Origin: Frateuria_A sp051900535
GTDB taxonomy: Bacteria; Pseudomonadota; Gammaproteobacteria; Xanthomonadales; Rhodanobacteraceae
DNA length: 64,000 nucleotides
Assembly: GCF_051900535.1 (NCBI RefSeq)
Contig: NZ_JBHZGI010000002.1
Span: 124,001-188,000 of the forward strand
Reading direction: 5' to 3'
Part shown: positions 33,266 to 43,306 of the stretch, one piece after another
Position numbering within the stretch: the stretch's first letter is position 1
Layout of the letters: each line of letters starts with the position of its first letter
Notes under the pieces: generated by a model
Database searches by the model: none
What the model was told of the DNA's origin: nothing
The model's input: only the letters and a program-made list of their open reading frames with translations
Program-made: the position numbers and the translations under genes

Positions 33266-33940
33266 ATGCACCTGGAACTGCCCAAGGCCCGCCTGGAGTC
33301 GCTGAAGGACTTCCTCAAGCATTACCTGATGATCGTGCTGAGTATCCTCACCGCGCTGGGGCTGGAGGCGTGGATCGAGCATACGCACCATGCGCACGCG
33401 GCCGAGACGGCACGCGCGCAGATCGAAGCGGAGATTCGCGCCAACCTGGCGGAAGTAACGTCGTCGCTCGCCCAGGATGAGCGGCAAGCCAGGGCACTGG
33501 CCAAGATCCGCAATGCGCTCGTCGAGGACTTCAAGGCAAGTGCGCCGGACGATGCCGTAGCCAGGCACGTGCAATCGCTGGTCGCGCTGGAAGGTTTCAA
33601 CCTCAATCTGCGCTGGCCCAGCCTGCGTCAGGAAGCCTGGGACGTGGCCGTAGCCAACCAGTCGGTCAGCTGGATCGACGACGACCACATGCACCGCTAT
33701 GCGGCGGCCTATGCCGGGCAACGGGACATGGTCACGACACTGAGCGCGAACCTGGCGCTGGTGATGAACGGTCCGCGCATGGTTGATGCGATGACCGACA
33801 TGCGCATCGGCAACGTGCAACCGCGTGAGTTCCTGCACGTGATCGGACAGATGACCTTGATGCTGGACCAGGCCAAGAACAATCTGGGCACCTTGCAGGA
33901 TCGCTTGCAGGCTGCGTTGGCCGAGACAAAGGCCCCCTAG
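33266..33940 (+). CDS. hypothetical protein with one transmembrane helix
   Basis: The 224-residue protein has a short N-terminal cytoplasmic segment, one transmembrane helix (YLMIVLSILTALGLEAWI, about residues 20-37) and a long, mainly helical C-terminal region. The sequence just after the helix (EHTHHAHAAETARAQIEAEIRANLAEV) looks coiled-coil forming. AAGGAC precedes the ATG, 17 bases after dinB, so the two may be co-transcribed. It resembles the widespread small membrane proteins that have a short helix and a periplasmic coil. I assign no function. Confidence 0.75.
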   Translation: MHLELPKARLESLKDFLKHYLMIVLSILTALGLEAWIEHTHHAHAAETARAQIEAEIRANLAEVTSSLAQDERQARALAKIRNALVEDFKASAPDDAVARHVQSLVALEGFNLNLRWPSLRQEAWDVAVANQSVSWIDDDHMHRYAAAYAGQRDMVTTLSANLALVMNGPRMVDAMTDMRIGNVQPREFLHVIGQMTLMLDQAKNNLGTLQDRLQAALAETKAP

Positions 33941-33997
33941 GCTCCCCTGCCGGTCCACTCCGCTTTCGAAGCAGCGATGGGTGCGGCGCGGCCGCAC

Positions 33998-34032
33998 AAA
34001 AAAAGCCAGCCGCCGGGTGGGCGACTGGCTTC
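33998..34032 (-). terminator. intrinsic terminator of the aceF-lpdA operon
   Basis: AAGCCAGTCGCCC and GGCGGCTGGCTT form a stem with small mismatches around CACC; on the minus strand it is followed by TTTTTTT. It begins 18 bases after the lpdA stop. On the plus side the hairpin is followed by CTTCTTGTT, so it may also stop the convergent transcript. Confidence 0.85.
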
Positions 34033-34050
34033 TTGTTCGCCTGAGCCGCG

Positions 34051-35883
34051 CTATTTCTTCTTCGGGATGTACAGGTCCGTGATGGTGCCTTCGTAGACTT
34101 CCGCCGCCATCGCGACCGACTCGCTCAAGGTCGGATGCGGGTGGATGGTCAGCGCGATGTCGGCGGCCTCGGCGCCCATCTCGATGGCCAACGCCAGTTC
34201 GGAGATCAGGTCGCCCGCATGCGGGCCGACGATGCCGGCGCCGACCACGCGGTGGGTTTCCTCGTCGAACAGGAGCTTGGTGAAGCCCTCGGTGCGGTCG
34301 ATGCCGATCGCGCGGCCGGAGGCGGCCCAGGGGAACTTGCCCACGCCGACCTTGAGGCTCTTCTCCTTGGCCTCGCGCTCGGTCACGCCCACCCAGGCGA
34401 TTTCCGGATCGGTGTAGGCGACCGAAGGGATCACGCGGGCGTCGAAATGGCTCTTCATGCCGGCCACCACTTCGGCGGCAACGCGCGCCTCGTGGGTCGC
34501 CTTGTGCGCCAGCATCGGCTGGCCGACCAGGTCGCCGATGGCAAAGATATGCGGCACGTTGGTGCGCATCTGCGTGTCGACGTTGATGAAGCCGCGCTCG
34601 GTCACCGCCACGCCCGCCTTGTCGGCGCCGATCTTGTTGCCGTTGGCGGAGCGGCCCACGGCGACCAGCACGCGGTCGAACACGGTGGTGTCGGGAATGC
34701 TGTCGCCTTCGTAGCGGACTTCGATACCCTTCTTGGTGGCCTTGGCCTCGACCACCTTGGTTTTCAGGTGCACGCCCTTGAGCTTGCCGCCGAGGCGCTT
34801 GGCCAGCGGCTTGACCAGGTCCGCGTCGGCGCCGGGGATCAGCTGGTCCATGAACTCGACCACGGTCACTTCGCTGCCCAGCCCCGCATACACCGTGGCC
34901 ATCTCCAGGCCGATGATGCCGCCGCCGACGACCAGCAGCTGCTTCGGAATGTCCTTCAGCTCCAGCGCGCCGGTGGAATCCATCACGCGCTCGTCGTCCC
35001 ACGGGAACATCGGCAGGCGCACGGCCTGCGAGCCGGCGGCGATGATGGCGTGCTCGAAGCGGATCAGCTTCGTACCTTCGGCCGTCTTTACTTCCAGCTC
35101 GTGCGGGGAGACGAAGCTGCCCGTGCCCTGCACGGTGCGTACCTTGCGTTGCCTGGCCATGCCGGCCAGCCCGCCGGTGAGCTTGCCGACCACCTGGTCC
35201 TTGAACTTGCGCAGCTTGTCGAGCTCGATCTTCGGCTTGCCGAAGCTGACACCGTGGGCGGCCATCGCTTCGGCCTCGTCGATCACGGCCGCGGCATGCA
35301 GCAGTGCCTTCGACGGGATGCAGCCGACGTTGAGGCAGACGCCGCCGAGGCTCGCGTAGCGTTCGACCAGCACGGTGTCGACGCCCAGGTCGGCGGCGCG
35401 GAAGGCGGCGGTGTAGCCGCCGGGGCCCGAGCCGAGGACGACGAGTTTGCATTCGATGTCGGCGGGTTTGGACGACACCGCTGCCGCTTGCGGCGCCTTG
35501 GCTTCCTCTCCCCCCCGGGGAGAGGATTGAGGTGAGGGGGCGGAGCTCGCGGGGACGTCGGTTTTTGTCTTCGCTCCATTGCTCGTTTCGGGCGAGGGCG
35601 CCCCCTCACCCCGGCCCTCTCCGCGGGGGGGAGAAGGCGCAGAAGCCTCGGCTTCGAGCGTAAGGATCACCGCACCCTCGGACACCTCGTCGCCCACCTT
35701 CACCTTCAGCTCCTTCACCACGCCGGCGGCGCTGGAAGGAACCTCCATCGTGGCCTTGTCCGACTCCAGCGTGATCAGGCTCTGTTCCTTCTCCACGCGG
35801 TCGCCGGCTTTCACCAGAACCTCGATCACCGGCACGTTGTCGTGGCCGATGTCGGGGACTTTGACTTCGATCGTGTTCGCCAT
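34051..35883 (-). CDS. lpdA: dihydrolipoyl dehydrogenase (PDH E3) with N-terminal lipoyl domain
   Basis: E3 reoxidises dihydrolipoyl groups of the pyruvate dehydrogenase complex, passing electrons through FAD to NAD. The 610-residue protein carries an N-terminal lipoyl domain (lipoyl-lysine Lys43 in ITLESDKATMEVP). Residues about 79-140 are a linker. The flavoprotein part begins KLVVLGSGPGGYTAAFRAADLG, with the redox disulfide Cys183/Cys188 in GGVCLNVGCIPSK, an NAD motif (LLVVGGGIIGLEMATVYAGLG) and the C-terminal HPHPTLSE base motif. The linker contains PRGEGRGEG and PQSSPRGGEE, encoded by two copies of an intergenic palindromic repeat in opposite orientation. It starts 15 bases after the aceF stop. 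Confidence 0.96.
   Translation of the reverse strand: MANTIEVKVPDIGHDNVPVIEVLVKAGDRVEKEQSLITLESDKATMEVPSSAAGVVKELKVKVGDEVSEGAVILTLEAEASAPSPPRGEGRGEGAPSPETSNGAKTKTDVPASSAPSPQSSPRGGEEAKAPQAAAVSSKPADIECKLVVLGSGPGGYTAAFRAADLGVDTVLVERYASLGGVCLNVGCIPSKALLHAAAVIDEAEAMAAHGVSFGKPKIELDKLRKFKDQVVGKLTGGLAGMARQRKVRTVQGTGSFVSPHELEVKTAEGTKLIRFEHAIIAAGSQAVRLPMFPWDDERVMDSTGALELKDIPKQLLVVGGGIIGLEMATVYAGLGSEVTVVEFMDQLIPGADADLVKPLAKRLGGKLKGVHLKTKVVEAKATKKGIEVRYEGDSIPDTTVFDRVLVAVGRSANGNKIGADKAGVAVTERGFINVDTQMRTNVPHIFAIGDLVGQPMLAHKATHEARVAAEVVAGMKSHFDARVIPSVAYTDPEIAWVGVTEREAKEKSLKVGVGKFPWAASGRAIGIDRTEGFTKLLFDEETHRVVGAGIVGPHAGDLISELALAIEMGAEAADIALTIHPHPTLSESVAMAAEVYEGTITDLYIPKKK
35505..35540. repeat. intergenic-type palindromic repeat inside lpdA (copy A)
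   Basis: CCTCTCCCCCCGGGGAGAGG followed by ATTGAGGTGAGGGGG is the CCCTCACC-CCCTCTCCCC-GGGGAGAGG repeat in reverse orientation. It is read in frame on the minus strand as part of the lipoyl-flavoprotein linker (APSPQSSPRGGEE). Other copies are at 35601-35637, 37410-37449, 61615-61641 and 63551-63588. Confidence 0.75.
35601..35637. repeat. intergenic-type palindromic repeat inside lpdA (copy B)
   Basis: CCCCCTCACCCCGGCCCTCTCC followed by GCGGGGGGGAGAAGG is the forward orientation of the same repeat, encoding SAPSPPRGEGRGEGAPSP on the minus strand. It forms an inverted pair with copy A about 60 bases away. Confidence 0.75.
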
Positions 35884-35898
35884 GGCCTCGGCTTCCCG

Positions 35899-37707
35899 TC
35901 AGAGCAGCAGGCGGCGGATGTCGCCGAGCTGGGTGGCGAGGAAGGCGGCGAAGCGCGCGGCGAGCGCGCCGTCGATAACGCGATGGTCGTAGGAGAGCGA
36001 CAGCGGCAGCATCAGCCGTGGCGCGAACTCCTTGCCGTTCCACACTGGCTTCATGGACGCCTTCGAGACGCCCAGGATGGCCACCTCCGGCGCATTGACG
36101 ATCGGCGTGAACGCCGTGCCGCCGATGCCGCCCAGCGAGGAGATCGAGAAGCAGCCGCCGGACATCTCGGCCGGGCCGAGCTTCTTCTCGCGCGCCTTCT
36201 TCGAGATCTCGCCCAGCTCGCGCGCCAGGTCCAAGAGGCCCTTCTGGTCGCAGTCGCGGATCACCGGCACCACCAAGCCATCGGGCGTGTCCACCGCGAT
36301 GCCGATGTGGAAGTACTTCTTGAGGATCAGCTTCTCGCCGGCCTCGTCCAGCGAGGCGTTGAACTGCGGGAACTGCTTGAGCGCCGCGACCACCGCCTTG
36401 ATCTGGAACACCAGCGGGGTGACCTTCAGGTCCTTGTTCTCTTCGCCGAGCTTCTTGCGGAAGGCCTCCAGCTCGGTGATGTCCGCATCCTCGTGCTGGG
36501 TGACGTGCGGGATCATCGCCCAGTTGCGCGAGAGGTTCGCGCCGGAAATCTTCTGGATGCGGGTGAGCGGCTTCTCCTCGACCGGGCCGAACTTGGCGAA
36601 GTCGACCTTCGGCCACGGCAACAGGTTGAGCCCGCCACCGGCGGCCACCGGCGCGCCCTGCACCGGACGCGCGCCGGAGGCCAGCGCGTGCTTGACGTAG
36701 GCGCTGACGTCCTCGCGCTGGATGCGCCCGGCGCGGCCGGAGCCCTTCACCTGGGCCACGTCCACGCCGAGCTCGCGCGCGAAGGCGCGGATCGCCGGGC
36801 TCGCATAGGGCGCGTCGCCCGGCATGATCACCTGGGCGTCCATCGGCGGACGGGCGCGCGGCGCGACGTCGCCCTCGGGCACGTTGCCCGGCAGCACGGC
36901 CCGGCCGCCGGCCGGCGCGGACGGGCCGGAGACCTTGGGACCGCCACCACTGACCGGCAAGCCGGTCGCGGACTGTGCATCCGGCGAGGCCGTGGGCGAC
37001 GGCGCCGAGGCGGCCGGCGCCGGGGCGGCAGCACCGCCTTCGATCAGGGCGATCACCGCGCCCTCGGAAACTTCATCGCCCACCTTGAGCTTGAGCTCCT
37101 TCACCACGCCGGCGAACGGCGCGGGCACTTCCATCGTGGCCTTGTCCGATTCCAGCGTGATCAGGCTCTGGTCCTTGGCGACCGTGTCGCCGACCTTCAC
37201 CAGCACCTCGATCACGGGCACGTTGTCGTGGCCGCCGATGTCCGGCACGCGCGCCTCGCGCACGCCACCGGCCGCCGGAGGGCCGGCCGGCGCGGGGGTG
37301 GGCGGCGCCTCGTCGACGGCGCCCTTGCCCGAACCGGGCTCAGCGGCCTTGGCCTGTCGATCGGAAGCGAGTGGCGCCGCGGCGGGCGCGGGAGCTTGCG
37401 GCGAGGCCGCCCCCTCACCCCTGCCCTCTCCCCGGTGGGGAGAGGGGGACGCGGAGCCGGCTTCGCCGGCGGGTTCAATAATGGCGATCAGCGCACCCTC
37501 GGAAACCTCGTCGCCGACCTTGAGCTTGAGCTCCTTCACCACGCCGGCAAACGGCGAGGGCACTTCCATGGTCGCCTTGTCCGATTCCAGCGTGATCAGG
37601 CTCTGTTCCTTCTCGACGCGGTCGCCGGCCTTCACCAGCACTTCGATCACCGGCACGTTGTCGTGGCCGCCGATGTCGGGGACGCGTGCTTCTTTGGGGT
37701 CGGCCAT
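35899..37707 (-). CDS. aceF: dihydrolipoamide acetyltransferase (PDH E2) with two lipoyl domains
   Basis: E2 forms the core of the pyruvate dehydrogenase complex and transfers the acetyl group to CoA. The 602-residue protein has lipoyl domain 1 (Lys44) and lipoyl domain 2 (Lys189), each with the motif ITLESDKATMEVP. Alanine/proline-rich linkers lead to a peripheral-subunit-binding domain at about 301-340 (YASPAIRAFARELGVDVAQV). The C-terminal catalytic domain ends with SYDHRVIDGALAARF, whose active-site His is His575. The linker between the lipoyl domains contains PSPHRGEGRGEGAASP, encoded by a palindromic repeat. The ATG at 37707 follows CAGGAGA. It is co-transcribed with lpdA; the E1 gene aceE is 26 kb away. 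Confidence 0.97.
   Translation of the reverse strand: MADPKEARVPDIGGHDNVPVIEVLVKAGDRVEKEQSLITLESDKATMEVPSPFAGVVKELKLKVGDEVSEGALIAIIEPAGEAGSASPSPHRGEGRGEGAASPQAPAPAAAPLASDRQAKAAEPGSGKGAVDEAPPTPAPAGPPAAGGVREARVPDIGGHDNVPVIEVLVKVGDTVAKDQSLITLESDKATMEVPAPFAGVVKELKLKVGDEVSEGAVIALIEGGAAAPAPAASAPSPTASPDAQSATGLPVSGGGPKVSGPSAPAGGRAVLPGNVPEGDVAPRARPPMDAQVIMPGDAPYASPAIRAFARELGVDVAQVKGSGRAGRIQREDVSAYVKHALASGARPVQGAPVAAGGGLNLLPWPKVDFAKFGPVEEKPLTRIQKISGANLSRNWAMIPHVTQHEDADITELEAFRKKLGEENKDLKVTPLVFQIKAVVAALKQFPQFNASLDEAGEKLILKKYFHIGIAVDTPDGLVVPVIRDCDQKGLLDLARELGEISKKAREKKLGPAEMSGGCFSISSLGGIGGTAFTPIVNAPEVAILGVSKASMKPVWNGKEFAPRLMLPLSLSYDHRVIDGALAARFAAFLATQLGDIRRLLL
37410..37449. repeat. intergenic-type palindromic repeat inside aceF
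   Basis: GCCCCCTCACCCCTGCCCTC followed by TCCCCGGTGGGGAGAGGGGG is the same repeat as those in lpdA, read in frame as SPSPHRGEGRGEGAA in the linker between the two lipoyl domains. The shared peptide RGEGRGEG in E2 and E3 is thus due to the repeat and not to domain homology. Confidence 0.78.
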
Positions 37708-37908
37708 GGGGTCTCCTGCGATGGCAAGCGCGCAGCGCCCGGGGATGACGGCCGCGCAAGGCCTCCCATGATAGCGAACGGCCGCCCGCCGCACAGGGCT
37801 GACCGGCGATGGGCCGTCTGGCATGCATGACCTTGTGCCGATGTGCCCGCCGGCAGCGCTGCCTATGCTGGTTTCCGGCGCCGCGCGGGGCGGCGCGGAG
37901 TAGCCTGC

Positions 37909-38793
37909 ATGCTGACCATCCGCCACCTGTCCAAGACCTATGCCAACGGCGTGCACGCGCTGCGTGGGATCGACCTGGACATCCCGCAGGGCATGTTCGG
38001 CCTGCTGGGGCCCAACGGGGCAGGCAAATCCTCGCTGATGCGGACGATCGCGACGCTGCAGGACCCGGACCAGGGCAGCATCGAGCTCGACGGCATGGAC
38101 CTGCTGGCGGACAAGCCGGCCACCCGCCGCCTGCTCGGCTACCTGCCGCAGGAATTCGGCGTGTACCCGAAGGTGTCGGCCGAGGCCATGCTGGAGCACT
38201 TCGCCGTGCTCAAGGGCGTCACCACCCGCGGCGAGCGGCGCGACCTCACCGAGGCGTTGCTTCGCCAGGTCAACCTGTGGGACGTGCGCAAGCGCAAGCT
38301 CGGCAGCTTTTCCGGCGGCATGCGCCAGCGCTTCGGCATCGCCCAGGCGCTGATCGGCAGCCCCAGGCTGGTGATCGTGGACGAGCCGACCGCGGGCCTC
38401 GACCCGGAGGAGCGCAACCGCTTCCTCAACCTGTTGGCCGAGATCGGCGAGAAGGTGGTGGTGATCCTCTCCACCCACATCGTGGCCGACGTGACGGACC
38501 TGTGTCCGCGCATGGCGATCATCGGCCAGGGCCAGGTGCTGCTGGCCGGCGAGCCGCGCGAGGCGATCCGCGGCCTGGACGGGCGCGTGTGGCGCCGCAC
38601 GATCGACAAGGCGGAACTGGACAACTACCGCGCCCGCATGACCATCCTTTCCACCCGCCTGGCCGGCGGCCGCACCCTGTTGCACGTGCTGGCCGACGCA
38701 TTGCCGGAACCGGGCTTCGAGCCGGTGTCGCCGGACCTGGAGGACGTCTATTTCGGCCGGCTGCGCGCGCAGGCCACGGCACGGGCGGCCTGA
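37909..38793 (+). CDS. ABC transporter ATP-binding protein
   Basis: The 294-residue cytoplasmic ATPase has Walker A GPNGAGKSS, the Q-loop in GYLPQEFGVYPKVSA, the signature FSGGMRQRFGIAQAL, Walker B LVIVDEPTAGLDPE and the H-loop in ILSTHIV. It is of the ABC-2 exporter type. The downstream gene, four bases later, encodes the permease fused to a peptidase, so the pair forms one transporter. GGAG precedes the ATG at 37909. The transported substrate is unknown. The 201-base region shared with divergent aceF holds both promoters. Confidence 0.92.
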   Translation: MLTIRHLSKTYANGVHALRGIDLDIPQGMFGLLGPNGAGKSSLMRTIATLQDPDQGSIELDGMDLLADKPATRRLLGYLPQEFGVYPKVSAEAMLEHFAVLKGVTTRGERRDLTEALLRQVNLWDVRKRKLGSFSGGMRQRFGIAQALIGSPRLVIVDEPTAGLDPEERNRFLNLLAEIGEKVVVILSTHIVADVTDLCPRMAIIGQGQVLLAGEPREAIRGLDGRVWRRTIDKAELDNYRARMTILSTRLAGGRTLLHVLADALPEPGFEPVSPDLEDVYFGRLRAQATARAA

Positions 38794-38797
38794 CGCC

Positions 38798-41700
38798 ATG
38801 CTGGGAGAGGTCTTTTCCTTTGAATGGCGCCAGCAGTGGCGCGCACCGCTGTTCTGGATCATGGCGCTGGCCTTCGGCGGGCTCGCCTTCGCGGTCGCCA
38901 GCACCGACGCGGTCGTGATGGGCGGCGCCAGCGGCAACGTGCTGCGCAACGCGCCGATGGTGATCGTGCGGCTGGTCAGTGCTTTCACGATCTTCGGGAT
39001 GCTGGCCGGCGGCGTGTTCGTCGCGGGCGCGGCACTGCGTGATTTCGACCACAACACCGCCGAGCTGGTGTTCGCCACGCCGGTCAGCCGCGGCGCCTAC
39101 CTCGGCGGCCGCCTGGCCGCCGGCTACGCGGCGGCGATGGCGATCATGCTGGCGGTGGCGCTGGGCGTGGCGCTGGGCGGCGCGATGCCGTGGGTCGACC
39201 CGGCGCGCCTGGGGCCTCCCGGGTGGCACGGCTACGCCTGGGCGTTCGGCGTGATGGTGTTGCCGGACATGCTGTTCGTGACCTCGCTGCTGTTCCTGCT
39301 GGCGACGGTCACGCGCTCGCTGCTGGCCACCTACATCGGGATCATCGCCTTCATCGTGCTGCTGTCGCTGTCGGGCCTGCTGACCCGCGACGTCAACCAT
39401 CACATCGTGGCGGCCATGCTCGATCCCTTCGGAGGCCGCACGCTGGGCATCGTCACGCGCTACTGGTCCGCCGACGAGCTCAACCACCGCCTGCCGCCGC
39501 TGGACGGGCTCCTGTTGTGGAACCGGCTGCTCTGGCTGGGCGTTTCGGTGCTGCTGGCCGGCGCCGCCTTCGCGCTCTTCCGTACCGATCGCGAGGGGCT
39601 GCGCCTGCCCGGGCGCAAGATGCGCGCCGAGCCGCCGCTGCTGCGCCCGATGCCCGGCGCGTTGCGCAGCGGCCTGCCGACCGTGCGACTGGGGCACGAC
39701 CTTCGCGCCCGCCTCATGCAGCTGCGTGCGCTGCTGGCGTTCGACGTCGGCCAGGTGCTGCGCGGCGTGCCTTTCCTGGTCATGCTGGTGTTCGGGCTGG
39801 TCAACCTGCTGTTCGCGCTGGCCTTCGCCGGGGACTTCTACGGCACGCCGGTCTACCCCGTCACGCACACGGTGCTGGAGACGATCCAGGGCAGCTTCCA
39901 CTGGCTGCTGGCGATTATCGTGACCTTCTATGCGGGCGAGCTGGTCTGGCGCGAGCGCGACCGGCACACCGCCGAGGTGGTCGATGCGTTCCCGCTGCCG
40001 GACTGGCTGCCGCTGGCCGCGCGGTTGCTGGCGCTGGTCGCCGTCGTGCTGGTTTACCTGCTGATCGGCGACCTGGTCGGCATCGCCTGGCAGCTCGCCC
40101 ATGGGTACACCCGGCTGGAGACGGGCCTGTACCTGGCCATGCTGGGGCTGGATGCCGCGCCGTTCGTGCTGCTGGCGGTGCTGATGCTGCTGTTCCAGAC
40201 GCTGGCCGGCAGCAAGTTCATGGGCTACCTGTTGGGCATCGTGTGGCTGGTCGCCTCGCTGATCGGCTTCCCGCTGCTGCACTGGGAGCACAACCTGTAC
40301 GTCTTCGGCCACGCCTCGTCGGTGCCGTATTCGGACATGAACGGCTTCGGCCATTTCCTGGCCGCCGCGTTGTGGTTCGACCTGTACTGGGGTCTTGCGG
40401 CGGCGGCGATGCTGGTGGTCGCCGCGCTGTTCAACGTGCGCGGCACCGGCACCACCTGGCGCGAGCGCCTGCAGGAGGTTCGCGCGCGGCTGCGCCGTCC
40501 GGCCGCGATCGCGCTGGGCCTGGCGCTGGCCGGCTTCGTCGCGACCGGCGCCTGGATCTTCTACAACACGAACGTGCTCAACCACTACACGAGCAGTGAG
40601 GACGAGACGCGCCAGCGCGCCGATTACGAGAAGAAGTACTCGAAATACGAGCACCTGCCCCAGCCTCGGATCACGGCGGTCAGGACCGACGTGGACATCT
40701 ATCCGTACCAGCGACGGCTCGGGATCCGCGGCCACTACACGCTGGTCAACCGCAGCGGCCAGCCGATCGACAGGCTCCACGTGAACTTCGATACCGACTT
40801 CACCTTGAAGTCGCTCCAGTTCGCGCCGCACGAAACGGTCAGCAACGACACGCGCCTGGGCTACGCGATCTACCGCCTGAAGCGGCCGCTGCCGCCCGGC
40901 GCGTCGATGACCTTCGATTTCCAGCTGGAATACGCCCCGCGCGGCTTCACCAACGAGCCCTCCGGCCAGTTCCTGGTCGCCAATGGCAGCTTCTTCAACA
41001 GCCAGCTGCTGCCGCGCTTCGGCTACCAGAGCGAGGCGCAGCTGACCGACCGCGGCGATCGGCGCAAGTACGGCCTGCCGCCCGACGTGCCGCGCATGCC
41101 GAAGCTGGGCGACACCAGGGCGCTGGGCGACAACTACGTCAGCAACGACGCCGACTGGATCGACTTCGAGACCACCGTCTCCACCGCCGCCGACCAGATC
41201 GCGCTGGCGCCCGGCGACCTCACCCGGAGCTGGACCGCCAACGGCCGGCGCTATTTCACCTACACCGCCGACCGGCCGATGCTGGACTTCTTCGCCTGGC
41301 TGTCAGCGCGCTACGCCGTGAAGAAGGTCAGCTACGACGGCATCGCCATCGAGGTCTACTACAACCCGGCGCACACCTGGAACGTGGCGCGCATGATCCA
41401 GGCGACCAGGGACGCACTGGCCTACTACCAGGCCCATTTCACGCCCTACCAGTACCGCCAGGTGCGAATCCTGGAATTCCCCAACTACGCGCACTTCGCG
41501 CAGTCCTTCGCCAACACGATTCCCTATTCCGAAGGCGTGGGTTTCATCGCCGACCTGCGCGATCGGTCCAAGGTCGACTACGTCTACTACGTGACCGCGC
41601 ACGAGGTCGCGCACCAATGGTGGGCGCACCAGGTGATCGGCGCGCACATGCAGGGCTCGACCATGCTCAGCGAATCGCTGGCGCAGTACTCGGCGCTGAT

Positions 41701-42385
41701 GGTGATGAAGCACAGGTACGGCGCCGACCAGATGCGCAAGTTCCTCAAGTACGAGCTGGACAGGTATCTGATGAGCCGCGCCACCGAGAAGGTCGCCGAG
41801 GAGCCCCTGGCAAAGGTCGAGAACCAGCAATACATCCACTACAACAAGGGTTCGCTGGTGTTCTACGCGCTGCAGGACTACGTCGGCGAGGACGTGTTCG
41901 ACCGGGCGCTGAAGCAGTTCCTGCTTCACTGGCAGTTCCGCGGCCCGCCCTACCCCAGCGCGCAGGATTTCATGGACACGCTCTCCGGCGCGCTGGACCC
42001 GAAGTGGAAGTGGCTGCTGGACGACTTGTTCTGGAAGATCACGCTGTTCGACAACCGCATCAGCGAGGCCATGGCTAAGAAGCTGCCCGACGGTCGCTAC
42101 GCGGTGACCCTGAAGGTCCACGCCGGCAAGGTCCACGTCGATGGTACCGGCAAGGAGACGCCGGCCGAACCGGACGTTCCGGTGGACATCGGCGTGTTCG
42201 CCGCCTCGCCGGTCGGGGGCCGCGACGGCAAGCCGCTGTATTTGCAAAAACGCCTGCTGCCGGCGGGCGACAGCACGGTCACCGTCACCGTGGAGGAGAC
42301 GCCCGCCGAGGCGGGCATCGACCCGTTCAACGAACTGATCGACCGCGTGTCGGGCGACAACAGGCGGCCGGTGACGGTGCAATAA
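38798..42385 (+). CDS. ABC-2 permease fused to M1-family aminopeptidase domain
   Basis: The 1195-residue inner-membrane protein starts with two sets of ABC-2-type helices (residues 1-about 265 and 320-580) resembling a tandem permease. After a last helix (IALGLALAGFVATGAWIFY) comes a periplasmic gluzincin domain with the zinc motif HEVAHQW (His935, His939) and the downstream glutamate Glu959 in MLSESLAQYSALMVM. That glutamate is one residue further away than in classical M1 peptidases (HEXXH-X18-E). Fusions of this kind occur widely with a partner ATPase, here the preceding gene. The peptidase may trim the exported or imported substrate in the periplasm; substrate unknown. Confidence 0.9.
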   Translation: MLGEVFSFEWRQQWRAPLFWIMALAFGGLAFAVASTDAVVMGGASGNVLRNAPMVIVRLVSAFTIFGMLAGGVFVAGAALRDFDHNTAELVFATPVSRGAYLGGRLAAGYAAAMAIMLAVALGVALGGAMPWVDPARLGPPGWHGYAWAFGVMVLPDMLFVTSLLFLLATVTRSLLATYIGIIAFIVLLSLSGLLTRDVNHHIVAAMLDPFGGRTLGIVTRYWSADELNHRLPPLDGLLLWNRLLWLGVSVLLAGAAFALFRTDREGLRLPGRKMRAEPPLLRPMPGALRSGLPTVRLGHDLRARLMQLRALLAFDVGQVLRGVPFLVMLVFGLVNLLFALAFAGDFYGTPVYPVTHTVLETIQGSFHWLLAIIVTFYAGELVWRERDRHTAEVVDAFPLPDWLPLAARLLALVAVVLVYLLIGDLVGIAWQLAHGYTRLETGLYLAMLGLDAAPFVLLAVLMLLFQTLAGSKFMGYLLGIVWLVASLIGFPLLHWEHNLYVFGHASSVPYSDMNGFGHFLAAALWFDLYWGLAAAAMLVVAALFNVRGTGTTWRERLQEVRARLRRPAAIALGLALAGFVATGAWIFYNTNVLNHYTSSEDETRQRADYEKKYSKYEHLPQPRITAVRTDVDIYPYQRRLGIRGHYTLVNRSGQPIDRLHVNFDTDFTLKSLQFAPHETVSNDTRLGYAIYRLKRPLPPGASMTFDFQLEYAPRGFTNEPSGQFLVANGSFFNSQLLPRFGYQSEAQLTDRGDRRKYGLPPDVPRMPKLGDTRALGDNYVSNDADWIDFETTVSTAADQIALAPGDLTRSWTANGRRYFTYTADRPMLDFFAWLSARYAVKKVSYDGIAIEVYYNPAHTWNVARMIQATRDALAYYQAHFTPYQYRQVRILEFPNYAHFAQSFANTIPYSEGVGFIADLRDRSKVDYVYYVTAHEVAHQWWAHQVIGAHMQGSTMLSESLAQYSALMVMKHRYGADQMRKFLKYELDRYLMSRATEKVAEEPLAKVENQQYIHYNKGSLVFYALQDYVGEDVFDRALKQFLLHWQFRGPPYPSAQDFMDTLSGALDPKWKWLLDDLFWKITLFDNRISEAMAKKLPDGRYAVTLKVHAGKVHVDGTGKETPAEPDVPVDIGVFAASPVGGRDGKPLYLQKRLLPAGDSTVTVTVEETPAEAGIDPFNELIDRVSGDNRRPVTVQ

Positions 42386-42394
42386 GCACCATGT

Positions 42395-42458
42395 AGGTGG
42401 TGCTTCGGCCCACCGCACGCTTGCGCGGAGGGGGCGGTGGGTCGGAGCCCACCCTACG
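42395..42458. repeat. REP-like inverted pair (GTGGGCT family)
   Basis: GGTGGTGCTTCGGCCCACCG and CGGTGGGTCGGAGCCCACCC stand on either side of CACGCTTGCGCGGAGGGGG between two convergent genes (the M1 fusion gene and mscS). The core GTGGGTCGGAGCCCAC is a near-palindrome of the same family as 7322-7377. It may function as a transcription end. Confidence 0.55.
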
Positions 42459-42463
42459 GCAGC

Positions 42464-43306
<843 letters not shown>

